Source: Alteromonas sp. 1_MG-2023 (lineage in GTDB: Bacteria > Pseudomonadota > Gammaproteobacteria > Enterobacterales > Alteromonadaceae). From it: a stretch of DNA of 64,000 bases. Location of the stretch: assembly GCF_030547075.1 (NCBI RefSeq), contig NZ_JAUOQH010000006.1:62001-126000 (forward strand). The letters run 5' to 3'. The first letter of the stretch is position 1, and every line of letters starts with the position of its first letter. A program made the translations under genes and the position numbers. Under the pieces are notes generated by a model. It did not search any database. It was not told the origin of the DNA and was given only the letters and a program-made list of their open reading frames with translations. Of this stretch, positions 1 through 10,123 are shown piece after piece.

Positions 1-216
1 AGCGGTTTTGTGTTCTTAGACGATATGTTCAATAAAACCTATGCCCACAAAACGGTGCTCTCAAGCGCGGCATTGGTGGTGTACTTGATACTATTGGTAG
101 GTCAAAAACTACGAGGATGGCGAGGAAGACAAGTGATCTTTATGACAGTACTAGGTGTTATACTGCTATCCCTTGCCTATTTTGGCAGCAAATTAGTTCG
201 AGAAATTTTGCTATAA
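1..216 (+). CDS. ypjD: YpjD-like cytochrome c assembly-family membrane protein, C-terminal end (partial)
   Basis: Only the last 71 codons are present; the frame is open at base 1, so the start lies upstream of the window. The fragment holds a DDMF...AHK stretch, a hydrophobic segment, a GWRGRQ loop and a last membrane helix. This is the C-terminal layout of YpjD, an inner-membrane protein of the CcmC/CcsA-like cytochrome c assembly family. In Escherichia coli ypjD directly precedes corB (yfjD), and the same order is seen here, which supports the call. The exact role of YpjD is not settled. The stop is a TAA. Confidence 0.8.
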   Translation, partial: SGFVFLDDMFNKTYAHKTVLSSAALVVYLILLVGQKLRGWRGRQVIFMTVLGVILLSLAYFGSKLVREILL

Positions 217-344
217 ATCGCCACTTATCCAAATGAATTCATCAAATTTACGTGCACACCTCGTGTATGCTGCGTATATTGCACATGTAGACCTAATTTC
301 AAATAATAATATTTGAATATCAATAAATGATAGGAACCCAATAG

Positions 345-1637
345 TTGGACGACATATCTACGAGTACGCTGTTTATCGCGCTCGGCGTACTCATATTACT
401 TTCTGCGTATTTCTCTAGCTCTGAAACAGGCATGATGTCGATAAACCGTTATCGTCTTAAGCACCTGCAAAACGAAGGCAATAAATCTGCCCAGCGAGTC
501 CAAAAACTTCTCGACCGTCCCGATAGACTTATTGGTCTCATCCTGATTGGAAACAACCTCGTTAATATTGCTGCGTCATCGCTGGCCACTATTATTTGTA
601 TTCGTTTGTTTGGCGATTACTGGGGCTTATTTGCCGCTACGTTCGGCTTAACCTTGATATTACTGATATTCGCAGAAGTTACACCAAAGACCTTGGCTGC
701 GCTGTACCCTGAGAAAGTCGCGTTTCCTAGCTCGGTAATACTTTTACCTCTGCTAACACTGCTTTATCCTTTCGTTGCTTTCATCAATGGGATTACTAAC
801 GGCATTTTAGCGCTACTCAAAATTAGCCCAGCTAATGGTAATGATGATTCGTTAAGTCGCGAAGAATTGCGTACCGTGGTTTACGAAGCTGGAAGCCTTA
901 TTCCCAAAAAACACCAAGATATGTTGGTGAGTATTTTGGATTTAGAGAGCGTAACGGCTGAAGATATTATGGTGCCCCGAGCAGAAATTGTTGCCATAGA
1001 CATTAATGATGAATGGAAACGTATTCAGAAGCACCTTACCCACGCTCAGCATACCCGCGTGCTGCTCTACCGCGATAGCATTGATGATGCAGTTGGGTTT
1101 GTACATGTACGTGATGCCCTGCGCTTATTGTCAAAGGATCAGTTCACTAAATCGAGTCTTCTGCGAGCGGTAAGAGAAATTTACTACACACCAGAGTCTA
1201 CCCCGCTGCATACTCTTATGTATAAGTTCCAAGCGGAAAAAGAACGTATAGCGCTGGTTGTTGATGAATATGGCGACATTATGGGCTTGGTAACGTTAGA
1301 AGATATTCTTGAAGAGATTATTGGCGACTTTACGACAAGCATGGTGCCCGATCACAGCAAAGAAGCCCATGTTCAGCAAGACGGCTCAGTATTAGTAGAC
1401 GGAAGCGCCAACATTCGCGACCTGAACAAAGAAATGGATTGGAATTTACCTACTGAAGGCCCGAAAACTTTGAATGGGTTATTACTTGAGTACTTAGAAG
1501 AGATCCCCGATAACAAAGTGAGTGTTCGCTTAGCGGGTTACCCGTTGGAAATTGTGGATATCACTGAAAATATGATTAAGACGGTTCGGATTATGCCTGA
1601 ATACTTCCAAGCCCCCCAGTCTGGCGGTTCAGACTAG
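345..1637 (+). CDS. corB: CorB/HlyC family membrane protein with CNNM (DUF21) and CBS domains
   Basis: A 430-aa inner-membrane protein. Residues ~5-135 hold the hydrophobic DUF21/CNNM domain with an N-terminal SAYFSSSETGMMSINRYR signature. A CBS pair follows at ~200-320 (EDIMVPR, then LVVDEYGDIMGLVTLEDILEEIIGD), and a CorC/HlyC C-terminal domain covers ~335-420. Relatives are linked to Mg2+/Co2+ efflux or resistance; the transported ion cannot be read from sequence. The start is a TTG, chosen because the protein then aligns with E. coli YfjD from its first residues and an AGGAA lies about 8 bases upstream. It follows ypjD as in enterobacteria. Its TAG stop shares a palindromic CTAG with the stop of the convergent small gene. 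Confidence 0.88.
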   Translation: MDDISTSTLFIALGVLILLSAYFSSSETGMMSINRYRLKHLQNEGNKSAQRVQKLLDRPDRLIGLILIGNNLVNIAASSLATIICIRLFGDYWGLFAATFGLTLILLIFAEVTPKTLAALYPEKVAFPSSVILLPLLTLLYPFVAFINGITNGILALLKISPANGNDDSLSREELRTVVYEAGSLIPKKHQDMLVSILDLESVTAEDIMVPRAEIVAIDINDEWKRIQKHLTHAQHTRVLLYRDSIDDAVGFVHVRDALRLLSKDQFTKSSLLRAVREIYYTPESTPLHTLMYKFQAEKERIALVVDEYGDIMGLVTLEDILEEIIGDFTTSMVPDHSKEAHVQQDGSVLVDGSANIRDLNKEMDWNLPTEGPKTLNGLLLEYLEEIPDNKVSVRLAGYPLEIVDITENMIKTVRIMPEYFQAPQSGGSD

Positions 1638-1822
1638 ATTTTATCTGCGGCTTTTTCTGCACGTCTGGCAAGCACCTGCGCTTTTGCAGCAGCGACCTTG
1701 TCAGATAGCGTAGACAATTTTGTAATAATATCCTGCATCTCCTCATCTTCGCGCAAATCTGCTTCCGCCATATGCGATTGCAATGAACGCTTGAGGAGTT
1801 CAGGAATTGATTTACTAGTCAT
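1634..1822 (-). CDS. 62-aa charged helical protein of unknown function
   Basis: I do not recognise this gene. It encodes 62 residues that are almost entirely helix-forming and charged (SIPELLKRSLQSHMAEADLR at the start, many Ala/Lys/Glu at the end), with no signal peptide or membrane segment. An AGGG lies about 7 bases before the ATG. It is convergent with corB and the two stop codons share the four-base palindrome CTAG, so no base separates the genes. It lies 170 bp downstream of sixA on the same strand. The amphipathic composition suggests a small cytoplasmic protein that might form a coiled coil; this is inference. Confidence 0.6.
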   Translation of the reverse strand: MTSKSIPELLKRSLQSHMAEADLREDEEMQDIITKLSTLSDKVAAAKAQVLARRAEKAADKI

Positions 1823-1992
1823 TCCTCACCCTGCTTTCGAATAAACTTTGACACTCTCAATATTTATTATCGGTCAAAAATAAAACTTCTGAAGCAAAAT
1901 TAACAATTAAATTTTTAGTCTGTTGTTTCTTTTCAGTTTCAAGTGGGCGTACCGGCCTCTCATGCTCGCTGAAGGATTGTCACGTATGCACA

Positions 1993-2517
1993 TCACCCTT
2001 GATAATGGGTGACTAAGGTTCCTTTTTGCGCACGTGGCGAATAGCGAATAACCGCGATAGATGCTGTAGCGAAGAGGCTTGTTGTATAAGACTGGCACAA
2101 TGCGTCTACCAAATAGCTGACCAACGGCATGTGGCTTACCACCAATATTCGCTTCAGGGGTTGTTTGGAATTTACCGAACTGTGAATACGCGCAGACAAA
2201 TAATCACTAACCAGCTCGGCTGAACCGTCAGGAATAATATCTTCATTCACCTCGATTTTGTCAGCAATGATATCTAGCGACACCATGTCGAGGGTTTGCC
2301 TTGTTCTGCGATATGGACTAATTAACGCTAAATCCACCGCATTATCAGGACAATAATTCGCGCATAACCACTGGGTGGCGGCCGACGATTGCTGCCTACC
2401 AACCTGAGTAAGTTGTCGGCTTTTGTCATCCAACCGCGGGGCATCTGCCTCTCCGTGGCGCATGATAAATAAAAAAATGTCGTCGTTGCTACTTTGACCT
2501 GACATAACATTACGCAT
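1993..2517 (-). CDS. sixA: Phosphohistidine phosphatase SixA
   Basis: A histidine-phosphatase (phosphoglycerate mutase fold) protein of up to 174 aa. The catalytic RHGEAD motif is at about residues 20-25, an SPYRRTRQT arginine motif follows, and the second histidine lies in VVSHMPLVSYLV near residue 130. SixA in E. coli removes phosphate from histidine in phosphorelay HPt domains and the nitrogen PTS. No good ribosome site is visible before the ATG at 2517; a second ATG at 2505 is possible. The motif begins later than in E. coli SixA, so the first 10-15 residues are uncertain. It is divergent from the M16 peptidase gene. Confidence 0.85.
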   Translation of the reverse strand: MRNVMSGQSSNDDIFLFIMRHGEADAPRLDDKSRQLTQVGRQQSSAATQWLCANYCPDNAVDLALISPYRRTRQTLDMVSLDIIADKIEVNEDIIPDGSAELVSDYLSARIHSSVNSKQPLKRILVVSHMPLVSYLVDALCQSYTTSLFATASIAVIRYSPRAQKGTLVTHYQG

Positions 2518-2675
2518 ACTATGTTTTATGTGCAGTTACGATAACAGAGTGCTTTAATTACGCATAGTATAAAACCTAAATAGTGGGTATTAAACTGTGT
2601 TATTCATTTCAGGGATTGTGAGCAGTTCGTGGTTTTCCTGACAATTTTGTCCTGAGTTTATACAAACGAGATCAT

Positions 2676-5423
2676 GTGACTAACGTTCAAAAATTTGACA
2701 ACGCATACCATCTTACTCTGCCAAATGGCCTTAGAGTTATGTTGTGCCATGAGCCACAATCTACTACTTCTTATGTCTCGATGGCCGTTCGAGCGGGGCA
2801 CTTCTACGATCCCGACGATTGTCAGGGCCTAGCGCATTTATTAGAACACATGCTCTTTATGGGTAGCAGGCACTTTCCAAATCCAAACAGTATTAATGGT
2901 TTTATAGAGCAACATGGTGGCAATATAAACGCATGGACCGGCACCGAGTATGCGAATTATCATTACCAATGCGAAGGTTCGGCAATTGCGCAAACGTTGC
3001 CCGCTTTTGCTGATATGTTGCGCCAACCCATTCTCAATGAAACGGCGTTAACGAACGAAATAAAATCTATTGATGCAGAATTTCAGTTTAAAATTAAAGA
3101 CGATTTACGCAGGCTCTACCAAATTCATAAAGAAACCTGCAATCCTGAGCATCCTTTCGCTAAATTCTCTGTAGGCAATGCAGACATTTTTTCAAAGCAC
3201 GACATTAGTAGCCTACGAGAAGCATTAAGAGCACTTCATAAAAAGTACTATTGTGGCAGTAATATGTGTTTGTGCATATCGAGTCCCGTTCCCATAGCTC
3301 AACTTGAAGCCCTTATTACACAAAGCTTTTCTAGCTTTGATGCTGGAAGCCTAGCCAGTGACGCGTGGCCAGCCTTATATTCATCCTCACAGCTTGGTAT
3401 TCAAATTAATATCAAGCCGCTGCAAACCGCCCGTAGAATGATTGTGACCTTTGCCCTACCGGGCATTCACAACGACATTGACACCAAACCCTTGAATTAT
3501 ATTAGTCATTTACTTGGCGATGAAGGCGAAGGTAGCTTACTGGCTTATTTGAAAAGCCAAAACTGGGCGGTAAACCTTATAGCGGGCTCGGGTATTGAGG
3601 GCGACAAGTTTAAAGACTTTAACATTAGCTTTCAGCTAACAGAGTTAGGCTTAGCAAATCAGCAACACATAATTATGGCGTTGTTCAGTTATTTAGAGCT
3701 GGTAAAACTATCAGTAAACGATTCATGGCGATTTGCTGAAAAAGCGCAACTCACCGCCCTTGCGCTAGAATATGAAGAAAGCGTCAAACCGCTAACCATG
3801 GTTAGCGAGTTTGCTCAGCATCAGTTTTTGTTTTCCCCAGAAGAGCTCAAAAAGCTTCGCACCAGTATAGGCAGCTTCAACGACACGGTTATGAAAGAGG
3901 CGTTGTCGTTCTTTACTCCTAGAAATATTCGTTTAAAAGTTATCTCTCCCGATGTAGAAACCGACAAAAGCTGTGCTTACTACAACGCTAAATACAGTGT
4001 AAAGCCAATTGCAGAAAAGCAACTAAACGCCTTTGAAGCGCCAATTACGATAGCAGCACTGTCATTGCCCCCTCCCAACCCTTATTTGGGAGAAAGTTAC
4101 GCATTAATGTTGCCTGAAACCGGATTTGATAACCCCACCAGAATGGTCGAAAAAGACGGCATGCGTTTTTGGTTTGCTCAAGACCAACAGTTTTTTAGTC
4201 CCAAAGGCGACATATATGTCTCGTTTGACATGGTGCACTTTTCAGATTCATTAACCGCAGTTGCTGCAAAACGAATATGGCTAAGTGCGTTGAACGACTA
4301 TTTACAAGCCAAATACTATCGCGCGGAAATAGCCGGCCTGCATTATCGAATTTACGGCCATCAGGCAGGCTTTACTTTGCACACCCGTGGTTTCACTAAT
4401 CAGCAAATGCTGTTGGCAGAGCAACTTTTAGAGGCGGTGTTATCGTTCAAACCTTCTGAATTTAACTTCTTGCACTATAAACAGATGCAGCTTCAAAATT
4501 TACAGAACTCACTGTTAAACAAACCCACTAACCGGTTATTTTCCCGTTTAAGTGTATTAATACAGCGCAATACACAGGCGCCAGTTGAGCTACTTGAGAC
4601 TGTTGCTAACACCAGCTACCAAGATATGATTACCGCGCGCGATACCGCATTCAATGACTACTTTATTGAAAGCTTTGTACACGGAAACTGGACGAGCAAA
4701 CAGGCAAAAGATTTTGCGAATTGTATTGACGATAAATGTGTTAATTCCAGTGGACAGCCTTTGTCTAGAGCAGTATCGAAGCTCCCTGTTGGCGAAGCCT
4801 TCTACCACCAAGTGAGTTGTGAACACGACGACGCTGCCGTTGTGCTTTATCTACAAGCACCTACCGCCGGCCTGCACGACACCGCATTGTGTATGGTGCT
4901 AGAACAAATGTTAGCTGCACCATTTTTCAATGCCCTGCGCACCGAACAGCAGTTAGGTTATATCGTCGGCACCGGTTATGTGCCCCATAACCAACATCCC
5001 GGCATGGCCTTTTATGTACAAAGTCCAGACAACAGCGCCAAAAAGTTACTTGATGCGATGACGGTATTTTTGTTTCAGCAGTTAGAAGAAATTGAGTTTT
5101 ATCGTTTTTACTGGTCTACCATCAAACAAAACCTGTTAAAGCAACTTGAAGAACGAGATCTCAACTTATCGATGAAGTCACAACGGTTATGGATAAGCCT
5201 AGGCACCCAGGATTTAAGTTTCGATAGGAATGCACAGCTAGCCGAATGTATCAATTCACTTAGTTTTGAAGATATTCAAAGTTACGCCCATCAACTTGCT
5301 AAGCGAGAACGATGTGGAGAATTGGTTTTGTTCGCTGAAGGTAAACACGCAAAGCTAGAAACGCCAGAGCCAAGGACGATAAATGGTATTTCTGAGTTCA
5401 AGTCTCAAATCCCCTATTACTAG
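2676..5423 (+). CDS. M16 (insulinase/pitrilysin-like) zinc metallopeptidase
   Basis: A 915-aa four-domain M16A peptidase. The inverted zinc motif HLLEH is at residues 54-58, inside GLAHLLEHMLFMGS, and the third zinc ligand is probably the glutamate in NEIKSIDAEF near residue 135. The length and the C-terminal EQQLGYIVGTGY motif fit the pitrilysin/insulin-degrading group rather than the half-size M16B type. Such enzymes degrade peptides held in a closed chamber. E. coli Ptr is exported, but this protein starts TNVQKFDNAYHL with no signal peptide, so it should be cytosolic. The start is a GTG with only a weak ribosome site. The gene stands alone. Confidence 0.88.
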   Translation: MTNVQKFDNAYHLTLPNGLRVMLCHEPQSTTSYVSMAVRAGHFYDPDDCQGLAHLLEHMLFMGSRHFPNPNSINGFIEQHGGNINAWTGTEYANYHYQCEGSAIAQTLPAFADMLRQPILNETALTNEIKSIDAEFQFKIKDDLRRLYQIHKETCNPEHPFAKFSVGNADIFSKHDISSLREALRALHKKYYCGSNMCLCISSPVPIAQLEALITQSFSSFDAGSLASDAWPALYSSSQLGIQINIKPLQTARRMIVTFALPGIHNDIDTKPLNYISHLLGDEGEGSLLAYLKSQNWAVNLIAGSGIEGDKFKDFNISFQLTELGLANQQHIIMALFSYLELVKLSVNDSWRFAEKAQLTALALEYEESVKPLTMVSEFAQHQFLFSPEELKKLRTSIGSFNDTVMKEALSFFTPRNIRLKVISPDVETDKSCAYYNAKYSVKPIAEKQLNAFEAPITIAALSLPPPNPYLGESYALMLPETGFDNPTRMVEKDGMRFWFAQDQQFFSPKGDIYVSFDMVHFSDSLTAVAAKRIWLSALNDYLQAKYYRAEIAGLHYRIYGHQAGFTLHTRGFTNQQMLLAEQLLEAVLSFKPSEFNFLHYKQMQLQNLQNSLLNKPTNRLFSRLSVLIQRNTQAPVELLETVANTSYQDMITARDTAFNDYFIESFVHGNWTSKQAKDFANCIDDKCVNSSGQPLSRAVSKLPVGEAFYHQVSCEHDDAAVVLYLQAPTAGLHDTALCMVLEQMLAAPFFNALRTEQQLGYIVGTGYVPHNQHPGMAFYVQSPDNSAKKLLDAMTVFLFQQLEEIEFYRFYWSTIKQNLLKQLEERDLNLSMKSQRLWISLGTQDLSFDRNAQLAECINSLSFEDIQSYAHQLAKRERCGELVLFAEGKHAKLETPEPRTINGISEFKSQIPYY

Positions 5424-5578
5424 TGAAAGGTGGTTAACAAATGAACCATCACCCCTATATATCTAAAAATCTCTTGTAGAGCTCGTCTTATTTCGGCATA
5501 TTTATTGTTCTGGCTGTTAGGTAAGCGGCCAGCCTTTAAAAAATTATAACGATAAGGCGAAATGCCAAAGGTGTGTAG

Positions 5579-8500
5579 GTGCGCTCAACCCTAGCTTACT
5601 CAGTTATAGTCTTGTGGCTGCAACTGCTCGGAGTCTTTTTTTCCGATGCAGTAGCCATAGAAGTTGCTGATATACAATTTACTGAGTTGGATAACCGAGA
5701 TGGGTTGTCAAGTACTGTTGTGCTCGATATAGCCGAGGACGATAAGGGCTATATATGGCTGGCCACAATGAATGGCTTAAACCGTTATTCTGGCTATGAT
5801 ATTAAGCAATACCATCCTTCTGATAATGACCCTCATGCTCTTCCTAGCGGTTTTATTCAAAAATTATTTGTCGATTCTGAAAACACCCTTTGGATAGGCA
5901 CGCATTCAGGTTTAACGCGATACAGGCCTGAAACCGATGATTTTGAAACATTCAATGACGCAAATTCAATTATTAAATCAGACGTTATTACTACAATAAG
6001 CGAAGCCATTAATGGTGACATTCTATTTGCTGATTTAAAATTTCTTTACCGCTACTCCAAATCCTTATCTCGAATCACTATTGTTACCGAACTTTTCGAT
6101 GAACAAAGTATTATTAAGGTTATTCATGATGAAGCTAATAAAATCTGGATTGGTTCGAATGAGTTAGGTGCAAAAATATTCGATAAAAAAACCAAGACTC
6201 TCCACGCATTAGATAAAGTAAATCCATGGGGAATAAACCTTGATATCGAAGCTTTGCACGATGTCGAAGTGATTGATGGGAATTACTGGCTTGCAACTAA
6301 TAAAGGCATATTTGTATTAGATGCGAATGGCACTAAATTACGCCAGATTAACCACGAACTCCCCGACTCATCCACAAACTCTATTGTTCTTTCAATTGAA
6401 ATGGTAGGCAATAATGTTTGGATCGGCACTAATACCGGCTTATACATCATTAATGATGGCTCATTAGATGAAAATGAAAATAATATTATTCATTTAAGTA
6501 GCAACTCTGCAGACATCACAGGTTTAAGTACCGTAATAGTGCTTGGCATTGTTCAAGATAAAACTGGTGCGGTATGGCTGGCGTCCTTAGAAGGTGCGTA
6601 TAAATACCACCCCAACTACACTGATGTTCGTTTTCATCCTGTGTATGAGTCTGATGCCGACGATGAAGAATATGCCACTATCTGGGGCATAGCTGAAAAT
6701 AAAGATTCAGAAATCTTTTTTGCTTCACAACAAAGAGGCATTGGGCAGCTTAATAAAGTTACTGGTGAATTATCTTACCTTAAGAAGACGCCTACCCCAC
6801 CAGAATCAGCAACCTTCTGGGATCTGTCTATTGATGATAACGGTACCTATTGGGTAGCTTCGTCAGTGGGGCTTCTCGCCTATAGAAAAGAAGGTAATGA
6901 ACTGCGATTATTGCACAATTTTTTTGAAGGTGAGTTTGTCGATTACCTGCACTCTGATTCTTCCAAAATATGGCTATGGTTAGAATTTAAAGGGTTATAT
7001 TCGATAGATAAGTCTGCGGCTATTTCAGGTGAGACAGACGCTAATATTCAGCATCACGAGATAAATATAGCATCTAACGTTCTGCTCCCTATTTTCACTG
7101 ATAGTTCAAACCGAGTATGGCTTAGAGATGAACACGGTGTTGCCATTTACTCGCCCAAATCAGAAAAAGTTATAAAGCACTTAAACGTAAGTACTGGCAT
7201 TTCTTCACCTGTTTATAGCGTATATGAAACTAGTGATGCGTTTTGGTTAACGACCCGCTCAGATGGGGTTATCGAATTCAGTAAAGACACACTACAAGTT
7301 AAGCGAAAGCAGATTAGGGATGATAGAGACGGGTTTATCTTCTCATCCATTGGCCTACTAAATAGTATTTGGTACGCAGATGCAGCCGGCGTTCACCAAG
7401 TGCACCTTCCTAGCCTAAGAGAAGTGTCAACGGTATCAAACGCACAATTAGCATTTAATTCATTGGGTGAAAGCGCCGTTCTTGCTACACAGGAAGGTGA
7501 TATTTTCTTTGGTGGAAATAAAGGTTTCAATAAAATTTCCAGAGACATAGCCAAAAATAACACCTCTGTCGCGGTAAAAAGCTTTGCACCTGAACTGTTT
7601 GAGTTTAGTGTTTTCGGAGAACCAAAGACTCGGGGAGCAACGTTTAGTATAGACGACGAGCTTGCAGGTGAAGAGTTCTTACAAAAAGAGAACATCACCT
7701 ATAAACAAACTAAGCTACTGGATTATTTTGAATCACGATTTAGTCTATCGTTTGGCTTGCTCAACCCTACTTACCTTCATGAAGTGTCTTACCGCTACCG
7801 TCTGAATGGGTTAGATGACGTTTGGGTTTATATTGGCCAAAACCGAACCGCGCAATTTAACAATATTTCGTTCGGAAACTACGTTTTTGAAGTGCAAGCT
7901 AGAGAGCCTGGCAAAGAATGGTCTGATAGCCGTTCTCTCACTATCAAAATTGACCGCCCGCCTTGGTTGCACACAGTGGCACTTGTGTTTTATGCACTTA
8001 TTTTAACAATTGTTCTGGCGTTTATTATTCGGCAGTACCAACTGCGCAAATCGAATCAGCTGTCTATACGTGAATCAGAAGAGCGCCTCAAGCTTACGCT
8101 TTGGAGTTCCGGCGATGAACTGTGGGATTGGGATGTATACCGCGGCCAGGTTTACCGTGCCAATACGTGGGGTACGCTAGACTTCCCCCAAGACGATATC
8201 AGAACGACTGGCGCCTATGACGCTAATATCCACCCTAATGATATTGGACGCGTTAGGGATGCTCTGCGCAGTCATTTAGAAGGGAAAAGTGACTTTTACG
8301 AGCTTGCCTACCGAGCCAAAACGTTTAAAAACCAGTGGATATGGCTCCTCGATCGCGGAAAAGTAGTAGAACGAGATCATAACGAACAACCCGTTCGTAT
8401 GACGGGAACTTTAAAGAACATCAATCATTTAAAAGAAGCCGAAGAGCAGCTTAACCTCTTTAAGCGGTCGATTGAAAATATATCTGAGGGCGTATTTATT

Positions 8501-10123
8501 ACGACTACTCAGTTTAAGTTTATTTCGGTGAATAACGCCTATTGCAGTTACACTGGCGAAACCAGAGAGCAAGCATTAGCTAGTTACCTTCATTTTCACT
8601 TGTATCCTGATGCCTTCACCGAAGAGATTAAAAAGACCCTTAGAACCAAAGGTAATTGGTCGGGTGAAGTTGAATCGGTTCGCGTAAATGGTGAGCGTTA
8701 TGAAATGGAGCTTAACGTAGATGCAGTTCATGACGAAGATGGAAAAATAAGCCATTTTGTAGGCGTATTCAGTGATATCACATCACGTAAGAGCACAGAA
8801 AAAGAGCTACTTAAACTGGCGAATGTGGACCCCCTAACTGAATTGCCTAACCGTTCATTCTATCAAGCCAGTCATCAAAACTTGGTGCGTAAAGGGTCTC
8901 CTCACACCTTGTTGTGTTTGGATATGGATAACTTCAAGAAAATTAATGACTCCTTAGGCCATCAAACCGGTGATATTTTAATTAAACAGATTGCTAAACG
9001 CCTGCAGCGTATTACTGGTAAAAACGCGACCTGTTATCGCCTAGGTGGTGATGAGTTTAGTGTATTAATGGAAGACAATGCAGATATTCATACTGTTACC
9101 CATTATGCACAAGGTTTACTTGATACCCTTGCTCGACCTTTTATTATCAATAAGCAAGAGTTTGTACTTGGCGCTAGTTTAGGGATAGCGTTTTTCCCCG
9201 ACGACGGTAATACTCCTCAAGAAATGCTTAAAAATGCTGACACTGCCATGTACTTTGCTAAAAACAATGGCGGTAATAGCTATCAATTCTTTAGTGGTGA
9301 AATGAATCAAAATGCGGTACGCCAACTGCAAATTGAAAACCTCATTCGCCAAGGTATAAAAGATGATTTATTTACGGTTTACTACCAGCCTAAAGTGGAT
9401 ATTGCCTCTGGCAAATTAGTCAGCATGGAAGCACTAGTGCGATTTGAACACCCACAAAAGGGCATTGTTAGCCCAGGGCAGTTTATTCCTCTGGCAGAGC
9501 AGACTGGACAAATCATCGAAATCGGCGAGCAAGTATTACGCAAAGCGTGTATAGATACCAAACGTTGGGTAAGCCAAGGCTTATTTACCGGCCGCGTAGC
9601 CGTGAATATCTCCATCAAGCAATTTGAACTGCCAGATTTAGATGACAGAATTAATCGCATTTTAAGTGAAGTAGGCCTATCGCCACTGCATTTAGAATGC
9701 GAAATTACCGAAGGTACTTTAATGGAAGACCCTGAAAATGGACTTCGTATGATGGGTAGATTAAGAGAACGAGGAATACACCTTGCACTCGATGACTTTG
9801 GTACAGGTTACTCTTCTTTAGCGTATTTAAAGCGCTTCCCACTCAACACCCTTAAAATCGATAAAGCCTTTATTGATGATATTGCCAAAAGTAGTGTCGA
9901 CAGACATATGGCCGCAGCCATCATTAATATCGCCCATAATTTGGGTCTTAAGGTTGTCGCAGAAGGGGTAGAAGAAGAAGAGCAACTTAATATTTTACGT
10001 CGTTACGATTGCGAAATGCTACAAGGCTTTTTATACAGCCGCCCTCTTAATGCGGAGCGTTTCGAAAAACTACTAACTGAAAATCAAAAACTTCATAACC
10101 TGCTAGGTCATTCAAATATCTGA
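5579..10123 (+). CDS. Propeller-sensor diguanylate cyclase/phosphodiesterase (Reg_prop, Y_Y_Y, PAS, GGDEF, EAL)
   Basis: A 1514-aa one-protein signalling system. A signal peptide (~1-26) is followed by ~700 residues of periplasmic two-component-regulator propeller repeats (GYIWLATMNGLNRYSG type), a Y_Y_Y domain (~735-795), one membrane helix (~797-820), two PAS domains (~830-945 and ~960-1080), a GGDEF domain with an intact RLGGDEF near 1156, and an EAL domain with SMEALVRFEHP near 1283, ITEGTLM and DDFGTGYSSLAYLKRFP. Both catalytic motifs look intact. The RxxD inhibitory site expected five residues before GGDEF is absent (CYR precedes LGGDEF). Such propellers are usually fused to histidine kinases and often sense sugars. 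The start is a GTG. It has no operon partner; net synthesis or breakdown of c-di-GMP cannot be predicted. Confidence 0.88.
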   Translation: MRSTLAYSVIVLWLQLLGVFFSDAVAIEVADIQFTELDNRDGLSSTVVLDIAEDDKGYIWLATMNGLNRYSGYDIKQYHPSDNDPHALPSGFIQKLFVDSENTLWIGTHSGLTRYRPETDDFETFNDANSIIKSDVITTISEAINGDILFADLKFLYRYSKSLSRITIVTELFDEQSIIKVIHDEANKIWIGSNELGAKIFDKKTKTLHALDKVNPWGINLDIEALHDVEVIDGNYWLATNKGIFVLDANGTKLRQINHELPDSSTNSIVLSIEMVGNNVWIGTNTGLYIINDGSLDENENNIIHLSSNSADITGLSTVIVLGIVQDKTGAVWLASLEGAYKYHPNYTDVRFHPVYESDADDEEYATIWGIAENKDSEIFFASQQRGIGQLNKVTGELSYLKKTPTPPESATFWDLSIDDNGTYWVASSVGLLAYRKEGNELRLLHNFFEGEFVDYLHSDSSKIWLWLEFKGLYSIDKSAAISGETDANIQHHEINIASNVLLPIFTDSSNRVWLRDEHGVAIYSPKSEKVIKHLNVSTGISSPVYSVYETSDAFWLTTRSDGVIEFSKDTLQVKRKQIRDDRDGFIFSSIGLLNSIWYADAAGVHQVHLPSLREVSTVSNAQLAFNSLGESAVLATQEGDIFFGGNKGFNKISRDIAKNNTSVAVKSFAPELFEFSVFGEPKTRGATFSIDDELAGEEFLQKENITYKQTKLLDYFESRFSLSFGLLNPTYLHEVSYRYRLNGLDDVWVYIGQNRTAQFNNISFGNYVFEVQAREPGKEWSDSRSLTIKIDRPPWLHTVALVFYALILTIVLAFIIRQYQLRKSNQLSIRESEERLKLTLWSSGDELWDWDVYRGQVYRANTWGTLDFPQDDIRTTGAYDANIHPNDIGRVRDALRSHLEGKSDFYELAYRAKTFKNQWIWLLDRGKVVERDHNEQPVRMTGTLKNINHLKEAEEQLNLFKRSIENISEGVFITTTQFKFISVNNAYCSYTGETREQALASYLHFHLYPDAFTEEIKKTLRTKGNWSGEVESVRVNGERYEMELNVDAVHDEDGKISHFVGVFSDITSRKSTEKELLKLANVDPLTELPNRSFYQASHQNLVRKGSPHTLLCLDMDNFKKINDSLGHQTGDILIKQIAKRLQRITGKNATCYRLGGDEFSVLMEDNADIHTVTHYAQGLLDTLARPFIINKQEFVLGASLGIAFFPDDGNTPQEMLKNADTAMYFAKNNGGNSYQFFSGEMNQNAVRQLQIENLIRQGIKDDLFTVYYQPKVDIASGKLVSMEALVRFEHPQKGIVSPGQFIPLAEQTGQIIEIGEQVLRKACIDTKRWVSQGLFTGRVAVNISIKQFELPDLDDRINRILSEVGLSPLHLECEITEGTLMEDPENGLRMMGRLRERGIHLALDDFGTGYSSLAYLKRFPLNTLKIDKAFIDDIAKSSVDRHMAAAIINIAHNLGLKVVAEGVEEEEQLNILRRYDCEMLQGFLYSRPLNAERFEKLLTENQKLHNLLGHSNI

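Noticed and set aside
1907..2098. 63-residue frame overlapping the 3' end of sixA
   Set aside because: It overlaps sixA in another frame, its composition is not protein-like and it has no ribosome site.
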